Shown here: one piece after another, positions 1 to 10,200 of the stretch
How the letters are laid out: each line of letters begins with the position of its first letter
Numbering within the stretch: the first letter of the stretch is position 1
Assembly (NCBI GenBank): GCA_028687335.1
Contig: JAQUAI010000004.1
Coordinates: 62,001-126,000, forward strand
DNA from: Gallionella sp.
Lineage (GTDB): Bacteria > Pseudomonadota > Gammaproteobacteria > Burkholderiales > Gallionellaceae
Length of the DNA stretch: 64,000 nucleotides
Direction of reading: 5' to 3'
Notes under the pieces: model-generated
Seen by the model: the letters and a program-made list of their open reading frames with translations, nothing else
Told to the model about the DNA's origin: nothing
Database searches by the model: none
Program-made: the position numbers and the translations under genes

Positions 1-274
1 CAACATAGATCAGGTGCTGCAAGCCCTTGGCAACCTTGTCCATCGGCGTATCACCCAAAGGTGCGGGCACGCCGTCAGCACGACGAAAAGCCAGACGCGC
101 AAAGGTCAGCAGCAACACTGCGGCTCCCGCCAGAATATGAAAAACATAGCCCGAAATCGTCGCCATATCGTCATGACGCGCATCATGTGCCACTTCGCCC
201 AGAAACCAAGCTGCCACCAACAACACCAGCGTGAGCCAGTGCACTATCACCATACGATTACTGTATTTTTGCAT
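1..274 (-). CDS. Cytochrome b561 family protein (N-terminal part, runs off the window)
   Basis: This is the first 91 codons of a di-heme membrane cytochrome that would pass electrons between quinones and a partner at the inner membrane. It is not in the ORF track because it is open at the window edge. I read it from the ATG at 274, preceded by GGAGAG. The protein starts MQKYSNRMVIVHWLTLVLL and shows two hydrophobic stretches. Histidines in VHW, YVFHI and LQHLIY sit where b561 proteins place heme ligands. It lies 93 bases downstream of ispG on the same strand and may be transcribed separately. The family call is firm; its electron partner is unknown. Confidence 0.8.
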   Translation of the reverse strand, partial: MQKYSNRMVIVHWLTLVLLVAAWFLGEVAHDARHDDMATISGYVFHILAGAAVLLLTFARLAFRRADGVPAPLGDTPMDKVAKGLQHLIYV

Positions 275-314
275 GCGTCATCTCTCCAAAATATTACGGA
301 ATTATTGTTTTCTC

Positions 315-358
315 CCTAGCTGCGCATTTTATCCGAAACAAGGACAAACACAGCTAGG
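315..358. repeat. Inverted repeat CCTAGCTG/CAGCTAGG between ispG and the cytochrome b561 gene
   Basis: Two perfect 8-base arms (315-322 and 351-358) flank a 28-base loop just after the ispG stop. No T-run follows on the minus strand, so it is not a classical terminator. It could be a weak terminator, an operator for the downstream gene, or chance. Confidence 0.3.
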
Positions 359-367
359 CGATTGGTC

Positions 368-1600
368 TTAAGCAGAGTGGCGCGGATATTTTTGGGCAAC
401 GTAATCATCGACGATCTGGCGGAACTCTTGTGCAATGTGATCGCCACGCAAAGTTGCCACTTTCTCACCGTCAATATAAACCGGTGCTGCCGGACTTTCA
501 CCGTTACCCGGCAAACTGATACCAATGTTGGCTAGCTTGCTTTCACCGGGCCCGTTTACCACACAGCCCATCACCGCGACGGTCATATTTTCCACACCGT
601 CGTATGCAGCGCGCCATACCGGCATTTGTTCGCGTAAATGCGCCTGAATAGACTGCGCCAACTCTTGAAAGAAGGTGCTGGTAGTACGACCGCAACCGGG
701 GCACGCAATCACCATAGGCGCAAATGCACGCAACCCCATGGTCTGCAATATTTCTTGCCCAACGATGACTTCCTGCGTACGCGAACCACCCGGCTCTGGT
801 GTCAGCGAGATGCGGATGGTATCGCCGATACCTTCTTGCAGCAGCACGGACAAGGCGGCAGTCGAAGCGACAATCCCCTTTGAGCCCATACCCGCTTCGG
901 TCAAACCCAGATGCAGGGCGTAATCGCATTGGGCTGCCAAAGTGCGATACACCGCAATCAGGTCTTGCACCTCACTCACCTTGCAAGACAAAACAATGCG
1001 CTCTCTCGGCATACCCAATTCTTCGGCGCGCTGCGCGCTTTCCAGCGCGGAAGCAATCAAGGCAGCCCGCGTGATCTCGGCAACGTCTTTAGGTTCGGCG
1101 GTACGCGAATTCTCGTCCATCATGCGCACAACCACGTTCTGATCCAGACTCCCCCAATTGACCCCGATACGCACCGGTTTTTCGTGGCGAATAGCGGTTT
1201 CTATCATCATCGTGAACGGGTCATCTTCCTTGCGCGAACGTCCGACATTACCGGGATTGATACGATATTTGGCTAATGCGGCGGCGCAATCGGGAAACTC
1301 ATTCAGCAGACGATGCCCGTTGTAATGAAAGTCGCCGATCAACGGCACATCACAACCCAGCGCATCCAAACGACGGCGTATTTTGCTGACGGCTGCGGCG
1401 GCCTCCGCCGTATTAACCGTAATGCGCACCATCTCCGAGCCAGCCTGCGCCAACTCATACACTTGCTGTGTGGTCGCTGTAACATCGGCGGTATCGGTAT
1501 TGGTCATGGACTGCACAACCACCGGCGCGCCACCCCCAATCATCACTTTGCCAACCACCACTCGGCGCGAAGCGCGGCGTTTAACCATATGAGCACTCAT
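368..1600 (-). CDS. ispG: 4-hydroxy-3-methylbut-2-en-1-yl diphosphate synthase
   Basis: IspG (GcpE) converts methylerythritol cyclodiphosphate to HMBPP, the penultimate step of the MEP isoprenoid pathway, using a 4Fe-4S cluster. The 410-residue protein has the N-terminal TIM-barrel signature [12 protein letters not shown] near residue 30. The cluster motif CPGCGRTT (about residue 300) and the C-terminal CVVNGPGE provide the iron-sulfur cysteines. Length matches the longer proteobacterial form. It is the last gene of the ndk-rlmN-pilW-rodZ-ispG run and starts 3 bases after rodZ ends, so it is probably cotranscribed. Its need for Fe-S clusters links it to the isc operon in this window. The usual downstream partner hisS is replaced by a cytochrome b561 gene. 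Confidence 0.97.
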   Translation of the reverse strand: MSAHMVKRRASRRVVVGKVMIGGGAPVVVQSMTNTDTADVTATTQQVYELAQAGSEMVRITVNTAEAAAAVSKIRRRLDALGCDVPLIGDFHYNGHRLLNEFPDCAAALAKYRINPGNVGRSRKEDDPFTMMIETAIRHEKPVRIGVNWGSLDQNVVVRMMDENSRTAEPKDVAEITRAALIASALESAQRAEELGMPRERIVLSCKVSEVQDLIAVYRTLAAQCDYALHLGLTEAGMGSKGIVASTAALSVLLQEGIGDTIRISLTPEPGGSRTQEVIVGQEILQTMGLRAFAPMVIACPGCGRTTSTFFQELAQSIQAHLREQMPVWRAAYDGVENMTVAVMGCVVNGPGESKLANIGISLPGNGESPAAPVYIDGEKVATLRGDHIAQEFRQIVDDYVAQKYPRHSA

Positions 1601-1603
1601 CTG

Positions 1604-2509
1604 TCACTCCAGCGTCAAACGAGCGACATGTCCAAGTGTCGTGGTGTGCGCTTGCAGATCAACCTGCTTGCCTTTGTAATACAGTTTCACCGATGCGGCA
1701 TGGGCGATGACAAAAGAGAATGGTGCCTTGCCCGACAAAGCCAGTTCGCTACCGGGCGGGTTAACTTGTGAAGAGATAATCTTGCCATCGCGATCTTTAA
1801 CCTCAACCCAAGACTCTTCACTACCAAACACAAAACGCAGCGGCGCATTGCCCGACACCGATGCTGCAACAGGTTTGACGGAGGCAACGGCAGAGGCGGC
1901 CAGTATTGGCGCGGGGATAACCGCAGATACGGGCGTAACCACTGCGAATGCAGCAGACACAGCAGCTACCGATGAGGCTTCGATAATTTGCATATCGGCA
2001 GGCAATGCAATCGGCGTTGCAATCGCTTCCGTACTTTGCGCGGAAACAACCTCATCCGGCTCGCTTGTTGTTGCCGGATGGGTAAAGTGCCACACCGCGA
2101 AAGCCACCACTGCCACCGCCAAAAACAGGGATGCGGCAAGTAGCATCAGATTTTTTTGATGGATAGAGGCGGCAGTTGGAAACGGAACCTCAACTGAAGC
2201 GGGAATAACGTGCGGGGCAAGTTGCTTATCGCCGGGGATAGCTTTAAGCAAACTTTCCGAATCCAAACCCAGCGCTTTGGCATAGCTGCGCACAAAACCG
2301 CGCACAAACGCTAGTTCCGGCAAGCGCGTGTAATCATCCGCCTCCAGCGCCTCGATTTGCCGTTCGGCCAATTTAATCCTAGCGGCCACATCGCTAACAC
2401 TCAACCCCTGTGCTTCGCGCGCCTCACGCAGCAAACGTCCTAGCGAAGCTGGGGCCGTTTCTGGCTCCACTGTTGATGAAGTATTGATTACTGGAGCATC
2501 TTCCATCAT
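1604..2509 (-). CDS. rodZ: RodZ-like helix-turn-helix transmembrane protein
   Basis: RodZ family proteins tether MreB to the inner membrane and help keep rod shape. The 301-residue protein has a cytoplasmic helix-turn-helix of the HTH_25 type (about residues 24-85, GRLLREAREAQGLSVSDVAA). One membrane span follows at about residues 120-142. An Ala/Val-rich linker then leads to a C-terminal DUF4115 beta domain (from about residue 220, including SWVEVKDRDG). The start overlaps the pilW stop as ATGA, and a second ATG follows directly. The order pilW-rodZ-ispG is widespread in beta- and gammaproteobacteria. The gene is assigned by architecture and context; binding to MreB is inferred from the family. 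Confidence 0.88.
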   Translation of the reverse strand: MMEDAPVINTSSTVEPETAPASLGRLLREAREAQGLSVSDVAARIKLAERQIEALEADDYTRLPELAFVRGFVRSYAKALGLDSESLLKAIPGDKQLAPHVIPASVEVPFPTAASIHQKNLMLLAASLFLAVAVVAFAVWHFTHPATTSEPDEVVSAQSTEAIATPIALPADMQIIEASSVAAVSAAFAVVTPVSAVIPAPILAASAVASVKPVAASVSGNAPLRFVFGSEESWVEVKDRDGKIISSQVNPPGSELALSGKAPFSFVIAHAASVKLYYKGKQVDLQAHTTTLGHVARLTLE

Positions 2510-3261
2510 TCACCATATATGAATAATTGTGTTTCACGCGCATCGGGATAACGCTTGCGCAATTGCATGCCATAACTTTCGGCTGCATTGCGGTCACCTG
2601 CGCTACGTTCGATACGCACCCCGAGCCAGAGCTGTTCCGCTGTCATCGTGTCGCTTTTTTGCGCATAACGAGTGAAATAGCCCTTCGCCACTTTGAACTC
2701 GCCGTTAGCAAAGCTCATTTCCGCCATCCCCAGCAATGCCATCGGCATCCCCGGTTGCAATACCATGGCACGATCAAAAAAATCCTGCGCATGCTTAAGC
2801 TCGCCCATCTTCATGGAACATAGACCGGCATTCAAATAGGCGCGTTCCGGTGTGTCGTACAAAGGATTTTTCAATGCCGCCATGAAATGAGGAATGGACT
2901 CTTTAGCGCGATCACGCTGGCACAAAAACCAGCCGTAGTTGTTGTGAGCTTCCGAATCATTTTTATCCAGACGCAAACTTTGCAGGAAGTCATCTTCCGC
3001 TTCTTTGTCCTCACGCAAGGCCATGTGCAGCAGACCGCGCACATAGTAAGCAGGAGCATAATTTTTATCGGCTTGTAGGGCAGCATCCACTTCCGCCAGT
3101 GCGATACCAATCTGCGAGCGTTCGTAATACAAACCAGCTAATTCGGTATGCACCTTGGCACTCTCGGTTGCACGCGACATGGGTTCGCTGGCTCCCGCCT
3201 GTTGCACCGTAATAACCATAAAGGCCACTATCGACAGAAACGACAGCATCAATTTTTTCAT
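2506..3261 (-). CDS. pilW: Type IV pilus biogenesis/stability protein PilW (PilF), TPR protein
   Basis: PilW/PilF assists assembly or stability of the PilQ secretin used by type IV pili. The ORF track starts 24 codons early. I place the start at the ATG at 3261 ([17 protein letters not shown]) because GGAGGT lies just upstream and the ATG overlaps the rlmN stop as ATGA. The resulting 251-residue protein has a signal peptide followed by four to five TPR units (for example [19 protein letters not shown] and [19 protein letters not shown]). Known PilW proteins are outer-membrane lipoproteins. Here the signal region VQQAGASEP has no lipobox cysteine, so the mature protein looks periplasmic. Other pilus genes are not in the window. 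Confidence 0.88.
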   Translation of the reverse strand: MKKLMLSFLSIVAFMVITVQQAGASEPMSRATESAKVHTELAGLYYERSQIGIALAEVDAALQADKNYAPAYYVRGLLHMALREDKEAEDDFLQSLRLDKNDSEAHNNYGWFLCQRDRAKESIPHFMAALKNPLYDTPERAYLNAGLCSMKMGELKHAQDFFDRAMVLQPGMPMALLGMAEMSFANGEFKVAKGYFTRYAQKSDTMTAEQLWLGVRIERSAGDRNAAESYGMQLRKRYPDARETQLFIYGE

Positions 3262-4343
3262 CTGCTTACCTCCACGATTCGTTGCTGGGTTCGTTTGGTT
3301 TTGTCTTGCACCTGCCCGGCCAGCTGCCCGCAAGCAGCAGCAATATCATCGCCGCGCGTTTTACGGGTTGTCGTGACAATATCGGCCTGCATTAGCGTGT
3401 CACGGAAACGACGTACTGCCTCGGCACTCGACCGCTTGTATGGCGACTGCGGAAAGGGATTGAAGGGAATCAAATTAAATTTGCATGGCACGTCACGCAC
3501 CAGCGCGATCAGTTCGCGCGCATCTTTGGCACTGTCGTTCACGCCGTCGATCATGACGTATTCGAAGGTAACGAAATCGCGCGGGGCGCGTTCCAAATAA
3601 CGCTGACAAGCAGCCAGCAATTCACGCAACGGATATTTCTGATTCACCGGTACCAGTTCATTGCGCAACGTGTCGTTAGGTGCATGCAGCGAAACAGCCA
3701 GCGCAACCGGACATTCGTCGCGCAGCCGATCCATCGCGGGCACAATACCGGAAGTGGAAACCGTGACACGGCGGCGGGAAAGGCCATAGGCATGGTCGTC
3801 TAACATCAGACGCAGTGCGCTCACTGTGTTGTCAAAATTCAACAGGGGCTCGCCCATTCCCATCATCACCACATTGCTGATCGGCCAGTTGCCGTCGGCA
3901 TCTTTGCCGATCTCGCGGTTGGCCCACCACACTTGGCCGATAATTTCCGCCACGGAAAGATTGCGGTTAAAGCCTTGCTTGCCGGTAGAACAAAAGGAGC
4001 AATCCAGCGCACAACCGGCTTGAGATGAGACACACAATGTGCCGCGCGTTTCTTCGGGGATAAACACGGTTTCAACCGCATTTCCTGTCCCCACATCGAG
4101 CAACCATTTGCGCGTACCGTCATCAGACAGCTCTTCGCGCATCACACTGGGGGATGTCACGCACGCTGTCTGTTTCAGCTTGGTGCGCAACGACGCGGCG
4201 AGATCGCTCATCGCGTCAAAATCGGGCTCCCCGGCTTTGTGTATCCAGCGCAACACCTGCTTGGCGCGGAAGGGTTTTTCACCTTGCTCCGCAAACCAAG
4301 CGGTCATTTGTTGCGCATCAAAGTCGAGGAGGTTTTGCGTCAT
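3258..4343 (-). CDS. rlmN: Dual-specificity 23S rRNA/tRNA adenine-C2 methyltransferase
   Basis: RlmN is a radical SAM enzyme that methylates C2 of A2503 in 23S rRNA and of A37 in several tRNAs, which affects translational accuracy. The 361-residue protein carries the cluster motif [19 protein letters not shown] (about residues 105-123). It also has the SAM-binding GMGEPL segment and a C-terminal catalytic cysteine in [13 protein letters not shown]. It starts with an ATG overlapping the ndk stop (TAATG) and ends overlapping the pilW start. It is therefore translationally coupled on both sides in the conserved ndk-rlmN-pilW-rodZ-ispG operon. The enzyme needs two cysteines as well as the cluster, and all are visible. 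Confidence 0.97.
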   Translation of the reverse strand: MTQNLLDFDAQQMTAWFAEQGEKPFRAKQVLRWIHKAGEPDFDAMSDLAASLRTKLKQTACVTSPSVMREELSDDGTRKWLLDVGTGNAVETVFIPEETRGTLCVSSQAGCALDCSFCSTGKQGFNRNLSVAEIIGQVWWANREIGKDADGNWPISNVVMMGMGEPLLNFDNTVSALRLMLDDHAYGLSRRRVTVSTSGIVPAMDRLRDECPVALAVSLHAPNDTLRNELVPVNQKYPLRELLAACQRYLERAPRDFVTFEYVMIDGVNDSAKDARELIALVRDVPCKFNLIPFNPFPQSPYKRSSAEAVRRFRDTLMQADIVTTTRKTRGDDIAAACGQLAGQVQDKTKRTQQRIVEVSR

Positions 4344-4768
4344 TAACGGCTGTAGACGTTCAATGCCGGGAAGAAGTAAGCGATTTCAACCGCAGCAGTT
4401 TCAGCCGCATCGGAACCGTGTACAGCATTTGCGTCGATGCTGTCGGCGAAGTCGGCACGGATGGTACCTTTGTCTGCCTTCTTAGGATCAGTCGCGCCCA
4501 TCAGATCACGGTTCTTCAGAATTGCGCCTTCGCCTTCCAGCACTTGAATCATCACTGGACCGGAGATCATGAAGCTCACCAGATCGTTGAAGAAAGGACG
4601 TGCGCTGTGAACAGCGTAGAAACCTTCTGCTTCAGCACGGGACAATTGGGTCATGCGTGCGGCAATGACTTTCAAGCCAGCACCTTCGAAACGGCTGTAG
4701 ATTTGACCGATTACGTTCTTGGCAACCGCATCAGGCTTGATGATAGAAAGGGTACGTTCAACTGCCAT
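4343..4768 (-). CDS. ndk: Nucleoside diphosphate kinase
   Basis: Ndk transfers the gamma phosphate between nucleoside triphosphates and diphosphates through a phosphohistidine, balancing NTP and dNTP pools. The track ORF is 27 codons too long. The true start is the ATG at 4768 ([19 protein letters not shown]), preceded by GGAG, and gives the normal 141 residues. The active-site histidine lies in [12 protein letters not shown] near residue 117. It heads the operon with rlmN, and its stop overlaps the rlmN start. A likely promoter lies 50-80 bases upstream. No anomalies were seen. Confidence 0.97.
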   Translation of the reverse strand: MAVERTLSIIKPDAVAKNVIGQIYSRFEGAGLKVIAARMTQLSRAEAEGFYAVHSARPFFNDLVSFMISGPVMIQVLEGEGAILKNRDLMGATDPKKADKGTIRADFADSIDANAVHGSDAAETAAVEIAYFFPALNVYSR

Positions 4769-4817
4769 GCTTCTTCTCCAAATAGTTATTAATAAATCAG
4801 AAAATTCTGAGGGCGCG

Positions 4818-4849
4818 ATTCTATCAGGGTTTACCCCTGTGTAACACAA
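4818..4849 (-). promoter_or_regulatory. Candidate sigma70-type promoter of the ndk operon
   Basis: On the minus strand TAGAAT (4823-4818) is a good -10 element about 50 bases ahead of the ndk start. Upstream, TTGTGTTACAC (4849-4839) offers -35-like hexamers, but none at exactly 17 bases. The position suits a promoter for ndk-rlmN-pilW-rodZ-ispG. The -35 assignment is weak. Confidence 0.35.
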
Positions 4850-4873
4850 GGCAAACCCAATTAAATCAAGGGA

Positions 4874-6325
4874 TCAAGCAGTTCCGCCGACGGTTAATCC
4901 GTCGATGCGTACCGTGGGCTGCCCCACGCCAACCGGCACACTCTGCCCTTCTTTGCCGCAGGTACCGACACCGGGATCGAGCGCCATATCGTTGCCTATC
5001 ATGGAAATGCGCGTCAGCACGTCAGGGCCATTGCCGATCAGAGTCGCCCCTTTCACCGGGCGCGTCACTTTACCGTCCTCGATCAGGTAAGCCTCGGAAG
5101 TGGAAAATACAAACTTACCGCTGGTGATATCAACCTGCCCACCACCAAAGTTGGCGGCATACAGACCGCGCTTAACCGAAGCAATGATCTCCTGCGGATT
5201 TTTGTCGCCGTTCAGCATGCAAGTGTTGGTCATGCGCGGCAGCGGCAAATGCGCATACGATTCGCGCCGCGCGTTACCGGTAACTGGCACGCCCATCAAA
5301 CGGGCATTCATACTGTCCTGCAAATAGCCGCACAGTATGCCGTCTTCAATCAGCACGGTACGCTGGGTCGGATTACCTTCATCATCCATCTGAAGCGAAC
5401 CACGCCGCTTTTCTATGGTGCCGTCATCCACCACCGTAATACCGGCAGCAGCAACACGCTCACCAACACGACCTGAAAAAGCCGAACTACCTTTACGATT
5501 GAAGTCCCCCTCCAAGCCGTGACCAATGGCCTCGTGCAGCAAAATACCCGGCCAACCGTTGCCTAGCACCACGGTCATTTCCCCAGCAGGAGAAGGATCT
5601 GCGTCAAGATTGACCGTTGCCTGATGGACTGCCTGCGCAGCATAACGAGCCAGCACTTCATCATCGAAGTAAGCGTAATCAAAACGTCCACCGCCCCCCG
5701 CAGAACCTTGCTCACGCTTGCCGTTACTTTCAACAATGACCTGCACCGACAAGCGCACCAATGGGCGAATATCCGCATTCATCAAACCGTCGCTACGCGC
5801 TACTAAAACCACTTCGTACTCTGCGGCCAACCCCGCCATGACTTGCGTCACACGCGGATCAAGCGCCCGCGCCATACGCTCCAACTTCTCTAGCAATGCG
5901 ACCTTGTCATCCGCACGCAAACTGGCGATGGGGTCGTGCGGCATGTACAAGCCATGGCGTTTACCAACGCGCAAATCAGCCGACCGATGTTTGCCGCCGC
6001 GCCGAGCAATGGCACGTGTCGCTTCTGCCGCGCCCTGCAAAGCAGCGAGGCTAATGTCATCCGAATAGGCAAAAGCGGTTTTGTCGCCGCTCACAGCTCG
6101 CACGCCAACGCCTTGGTCAATACTGAAGCTGCCGGACTTAACGATCCCCTCTTCCAGTGACCAGCTTTCGGCGCGGCTATATTGAAAATACAGATCGGCA
6201 TAGTCGAGTCGATGCGCCATCATCCCGGCAAAGACTTGCTCCAGCTTGCTTGGATCAAGGGAATAGGGAAGCAAAAGTTGCTGTTGAGCGCTGGCGAATA
6301 AATCAGTTTGAGTAGGTATTTTCAT
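4874..6325 (-). CDS. tldD: Metalloprotease TldD
   Basis: TldD pairs with TldE/PmbA to form a zinc protease that trims peptides such as microcin B17 and CcdA. The track ORF extends 70 codons upstream through the nitrilase gene. The natural start is the ATG at 6325 ([11 protein letters not shown]), or the one at 6334, both just after the nitrilase stop. This gives 483 residues, the family length. The zinc site [12 protein letters not shown] (HExxxH) lies near residue 260. The GxG-rich C-terminal half ends in [19 protein letters not shown]. The run yhdP-nitrilase-tldD is found across beta- and gammaproteobacteria. PmbA is not in this window. Confidence 0.95.
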   Translation of the reverse strand: MKIPTQTDLFASAQQQLLLPYSLDPSKLEQVFAGMMAHRLDYADLYFQYSRAESWSLEEGIVKSGSFSIDQGVGVRAVSGDKTAFAYSDDISLAALQGAAEATRAIARRGGKHRSADLRVGKRHGLYMPHDPIASLRADDKVALLEKLERMARALDPRVTQVMAGLAAEYEVVLVARSDGLMNADIRPLVRLSVQVIVESNGKREQGSAGGGGRFDYAYFDDEVLARYAAQAVHQATVNLDADPSPAGEMTVVLGNGWPGILLHEAIGHGLEGDFNRKGSSAFSGRVGERVAAAGITVVDDGTIEKRRGSLQMDDEGNPTQRTVLIEDGILCGYLQDSMNARLMGVPVTGNARRESYAHLPLPRMTNTCMLNGDKNPQEIIASVKRGLYAANFGGGQVDITSGKFVFSTSEAYLIEDGKVTRPVKGATLIGNGPDVLTRISMIGNDMALDPGVGTCGKEGQSVPVGVGQPTVRIDGLTVGGTA

Positions 6326-6335
6326 AGCATTCATG

Positions 6336-7190
6336 TTAGCAGCCATGCAACACGCGATGAGACAAGGCAGGCAAACTCTGGCGCAAGCTCTTCTGATATG
6401 ACGGATTAACATCAGCGCACACCACGCCCGATCCGCGCGGTAACTGATCGAGAATGCGCCCCCACGGGTCAACCACCATACTGTGCCCGTGCGTTTCACG
6501 ACCATTGACGTGATACCCGCCTTGTCCGGCGGCAATCACGTAGCACAAGTTTTCAATCGCGCGGGCGCGCACCAGAATTTCCCAATGCATTTTTCCCGTG
6601 GTCGCGGTAAAGGCCGAAGGTAGGACGATGATGTCCACATCTTGCATGGCACGGAATAACTCGGGAAAGCGCAGGTCATAGCAAATCGCCAGACCAATGC
6701 GGCCAAACGGACTATCTACAACCACGACATGATCGCCCGCTTCTATTGTTTTTGATTCGTTGTAGGACTCGTTGCCCAGTTCAAGATTGAACAAGTGGAT
6801 TTTGTCGTAGCGCGCAACCTGCTCACCCAGCTCGTTAAATACCAAACAAGTATTCAGCACCTTGTCTTTGTCCGTAGTGGCCATCGGCATCGAACCACCC
6901 ACCAGCCAAATTTTGTAATGCCGCGCCGTTTCTCCCAGAAAACGCTGGATAGGCCCCAATCCGGGCTGTTCACCGACTGCCAATTTATCGCGTTCCTCCA
7001 TGCCCATAATGGCAAAAAATTCCGGCAACACCACCAGCTTAGCTCCCTGCTCCACGGCTTTAGCAATCAAACGCTTAGCCTCGGCCAAATTACCGGTCAC
7101 ATTGGGCCCCGAGGCCATTTGAATCGCCGCAACTTTGAAAGCATTGGCTTGGGCTGCGATACGCTGCTGTGTAGTCTGACCAGTCGACAT
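6336..7190 (-). CDS. Carbon-nitrogen hydrolase (Nit1 / deaminated glutathione amidase type)
   Basis: Nitrilase-superfamily amidases of this type cleave deaminated glutathione or related omega-amides, a metabolite-repair role. All three catalytic residues are visible in the 284-residue protein: Glu in [12 protein letters not shown] (about residue 58), Lys in [11 protein letters not shown] (about 135) and Cys in [14 protein letters not shown] (about 170). The start at 7190 has only a weak purine-rich ribosome site. It lies between yhdP (13 bases upstream) and tldD (10 bases downstream) on the same strand, so it is probably cotranscribed. The substrate is inferred from the closest family and not proven by sequence. 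Confidence 0.88.
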   Translation of the reverse strand: MSTGQTTQQRIAAQANAFKVAAIQMASGPNVTGNLAEAKRLIAKAVEQGAKLVVLPEFFAIMGMEERDKLAVGEQPGLGPIQRFLGETARHYKIWLVGGSMPMATTDKDKVLNTCLVFNELGEQVARYDKIHLFNLELGNESYNESKTIEAGDHVVVVDSPFGRIGLAICYDLRFPELFRAMQDVDIIVLPSAFTATTGKMHWEILVRARAIENLCYVIAAGQGGYHVNGRETHGHSMVVDPWGRILDQLPRGSGVVCADVNPSYQKSLRQSLPALSHRVLHGC

Positions 7191-7203
7191 AAATAATTTC
7201 CGT

Positions 7204-10200
7204 TTAATTCAGAGGGGGTTGAGTATCTGTTTTTTGTACCGGCTTTTCGCCAGTCTTGGTGACTTTCGGGTCGCTCCAACTACCGCTGACATTGTATTCA
7301 AACGACACCAGTTTATCGAGCGGATCACCCAATACTTTATTCACCAGCAAGGCACCAACACCAATTACTGGCCCAGCTGCAAACGCGCCCAGCAGCGAAA
7401 CGCTATCGCCCAGCGTGGGCAAAATACGCACTTTCAAATCCTGCGTTTCACGATTGAGATCAATATTACCTTTCATGGTGACCTTAGCGGATGAGCCATC
7501 AATGCGCAGATCTTGCGTATCCATCACGCCGTTTTTAACAAAGGCCGTGCCTTTGATGCTGTCAAACTGAAAACCGTCACTGAATACATCGGTAAAATCC
7601 AGCGTGATGCGCTTCGGTAACGATTGCAAACTCAACACACTGAGCAGCTTTCCAATCCCTGGATCCATCTTGAGAAACTGCCCCTTACCAGTATCCAACC
7701 TGAGCGAGCCATTGAGCGAGGCAACATCGAAATCATCCGGCCTGCCCTGCCAAGTCAAATTAGCCAACAACTTGCCACTCCCCGCCTTGACGGTATTCGG
7801 ATAGCCTGACCGCGCCAGTATTTTGCCGGCATCGCTAATATCAATTTGCAAATTCAAAGCCGTTTTACTATTCGCAGACCAGACACCATCCCCCGTTACC
7901 GAGCCATCTGGATTGGTAATGCGCAAGCGACGCATGCGCCAATCATCGCCGTCTGGATGCCCAACCAACTCAAAACGTCCCAGTTGTTTGCCATGCAATT
8001 CCAGATTTTCAATAGCCAGCTGCATAGTGGGCAAGTCAGCAACGGCAAAAACGGGGGCTATGGATGGCTCTGCCGGTTTGACGACTCCCGTTTCTCCCGA
8101 CCAGTCAAGATGTTGCAACCGCGCCAATAACTTCCCGCCGCCACGCTCTTGCCATTCAATTTCACCGTCAACGGTTTCGCTATCCAATTTAACCAGTAAG
8201 CCGTCGCCACGCGCCGCGCCGGTCAAGTGCAAGCCGTTGATCGTCATACCGTAGCCGCTGGCTTTTTGCACACGCAAATCCATGCCCGCAAAAGGCAGTT
8301 CCGCACTTCCGCTATCGCCGCCCAAGCCCGACCAGCCTTGCAAATCAAGCTCAGCCAAAGTACCACCCAACCATAACCCGTCACGCTCTATCGCTTTACT
8401 GGCCGCCCCAAAATTAATTTGAACCCGTTTAAGCTTCTCGCCACGTTGTACAACTTGCGCAGTCAAGATGCGCCCCAGTTGCGCGGAGATCACATCCTGC
8501 CCGGCACCTTGTTCTCTTTTCTCCAAATACAGAGGCCAGCTTTCACCCGCTTTTTTCGCCAGCGGCTTGGGTAAGCTAGAGCTCACGCCGACCAAGTCGG
8601 AGTTAATTTGGAAGCGCGTCGTCTTGCCTACCATGCTGACATTCGCTGACCAATTCGCACCGCCACGCAAACGGCTTAATGCAGGATGCGGATTAAGTTT
8701 ATTCAGCACATCAAGATTGCTGCGACCTTTAACACTCGCATTCAGTACCCCCCCCTGCTGGCTGGCCACATTCAGCACAGCCGCTCCACCCAGCATTTCA
8801 GTGGTGATATTGTCGGCTTTGATCGAAGACTCGGTAAAAGACAGGCTACCGTTGGTCTTGCGCAGAGCCGGCATCACGCCGCCCAAATCAATATCGCAAT
8901 TTTGCACGCGCAAAGTACCGGTCACTTTAGCTGGTACCGTTCCCAATAAAACGGTATGTACATTTAGATCAAGATGCGCTGGGCCTTGCGCCTTCATGCC
9001 GTCGGTAAAACCGTTGATGTAATCCCTGACCGGACTTTTCTGCACAAAATCGAGAAATATCGCTCCCGGCGCCTGCGCTTCGCCAACAATATCCAAAGGC
9101 AAAGTTGCATCCTGCAAATCGGGAATGGTCACGATCAATTTGCCCAGTTGCGCACTCAGCATCGTGGCAGACTCAGCTCTGACTTCAAGCTTGTTGCCGC
9201 GTACCCAGAATTCGCCATTGATGTGCTCGACTTTGGGCCAGCGCTTATCAAACTCAATTGCCCCATCACGAACCTTACCGCCCACTTCTAGCAAGGTATT
9301 TTTGGTATCGGCACGCACGGGAAAGTCGGCGAGATTACCTTTCACTCGCACATGAAAATCATCGGTGCTACCCGCCAGTATTGCTGCATTTAGCCAATCA
9401 TTGTCGGCTTGGTCGAGTGCAATAAATGGCGTATAGCGCGCGGCCCGACGCACATCGCCGCGCGTCAAATTAACCGTTAAATCCAATATTCCGGGAGAAC
9501 CTTTAGCGGTTTCGTAACTGCCAAATAAATTGCCGGCCATATCTTCGTTGCTGACAGCAATACCGTCGGCAACAAAACGTAGCTCACCCTTGTCACTCTC
9601 CCAGCCTGCTTGCCCTGAGATCGTTTCAAATAAGAGCGGCTCACGCATCGCCTGTACTGCTGACACTTGTAACTGGCGCGACTGGATACTGATCTTGCCC
9701 GCATCTTGATCCCCGTCGAGATCAAACGTCAGCCCCGAGACCCCAGGAATCGCCCCAGCCTCTCGCCACGCCATGTCGGCGAAATGGCCTTTAACGGTAT
9801 AGTCTCTCGGCTTGCCCTCGCCCCGCCATTGCAGCGCAAGATTACTGATACTGCCGCGCGGCGCATAGGTGGCAATCTGCTCGCGCAAACTGCTAGGAAT
9901 CGGTAAAAAACTGGCCAAACTGTCCAAGCTTTGCAATTGCAGGCGATTCGCACGCAACTCCCCGCCGGGAACGCCATCAACCTTGTCTGTGCGATAAAAA
10001 ACATCGGTGGGCTGCAAAGCCAAACCATCTTGCATCCGCAAAGAAAGATTGTGTGTTGAAACTTCCATTCCTGCTGTCGTTTGCTGCCAAGCCACCCTGC
10101 CCTGTAATCGGCTCAACGACATTTCCGGCAAGTCAGCCGCCAATTTTGTCTGCACATCCAGCAACTGCAAATCACCGGTAAAACTTGAAAGCTTACCCTC

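Noticed and set aside
4154-4792. Plus-strand ORF of 212 aa
   Set aside because: It spans ndk and the start of rlmN in antisense; both minus-strand genes are certain.
8468-9022. Plus-strand ORF of 184 aa inside yhdP
   Set aside because: Shadow of the continuous 1272-residue YhdP frame.
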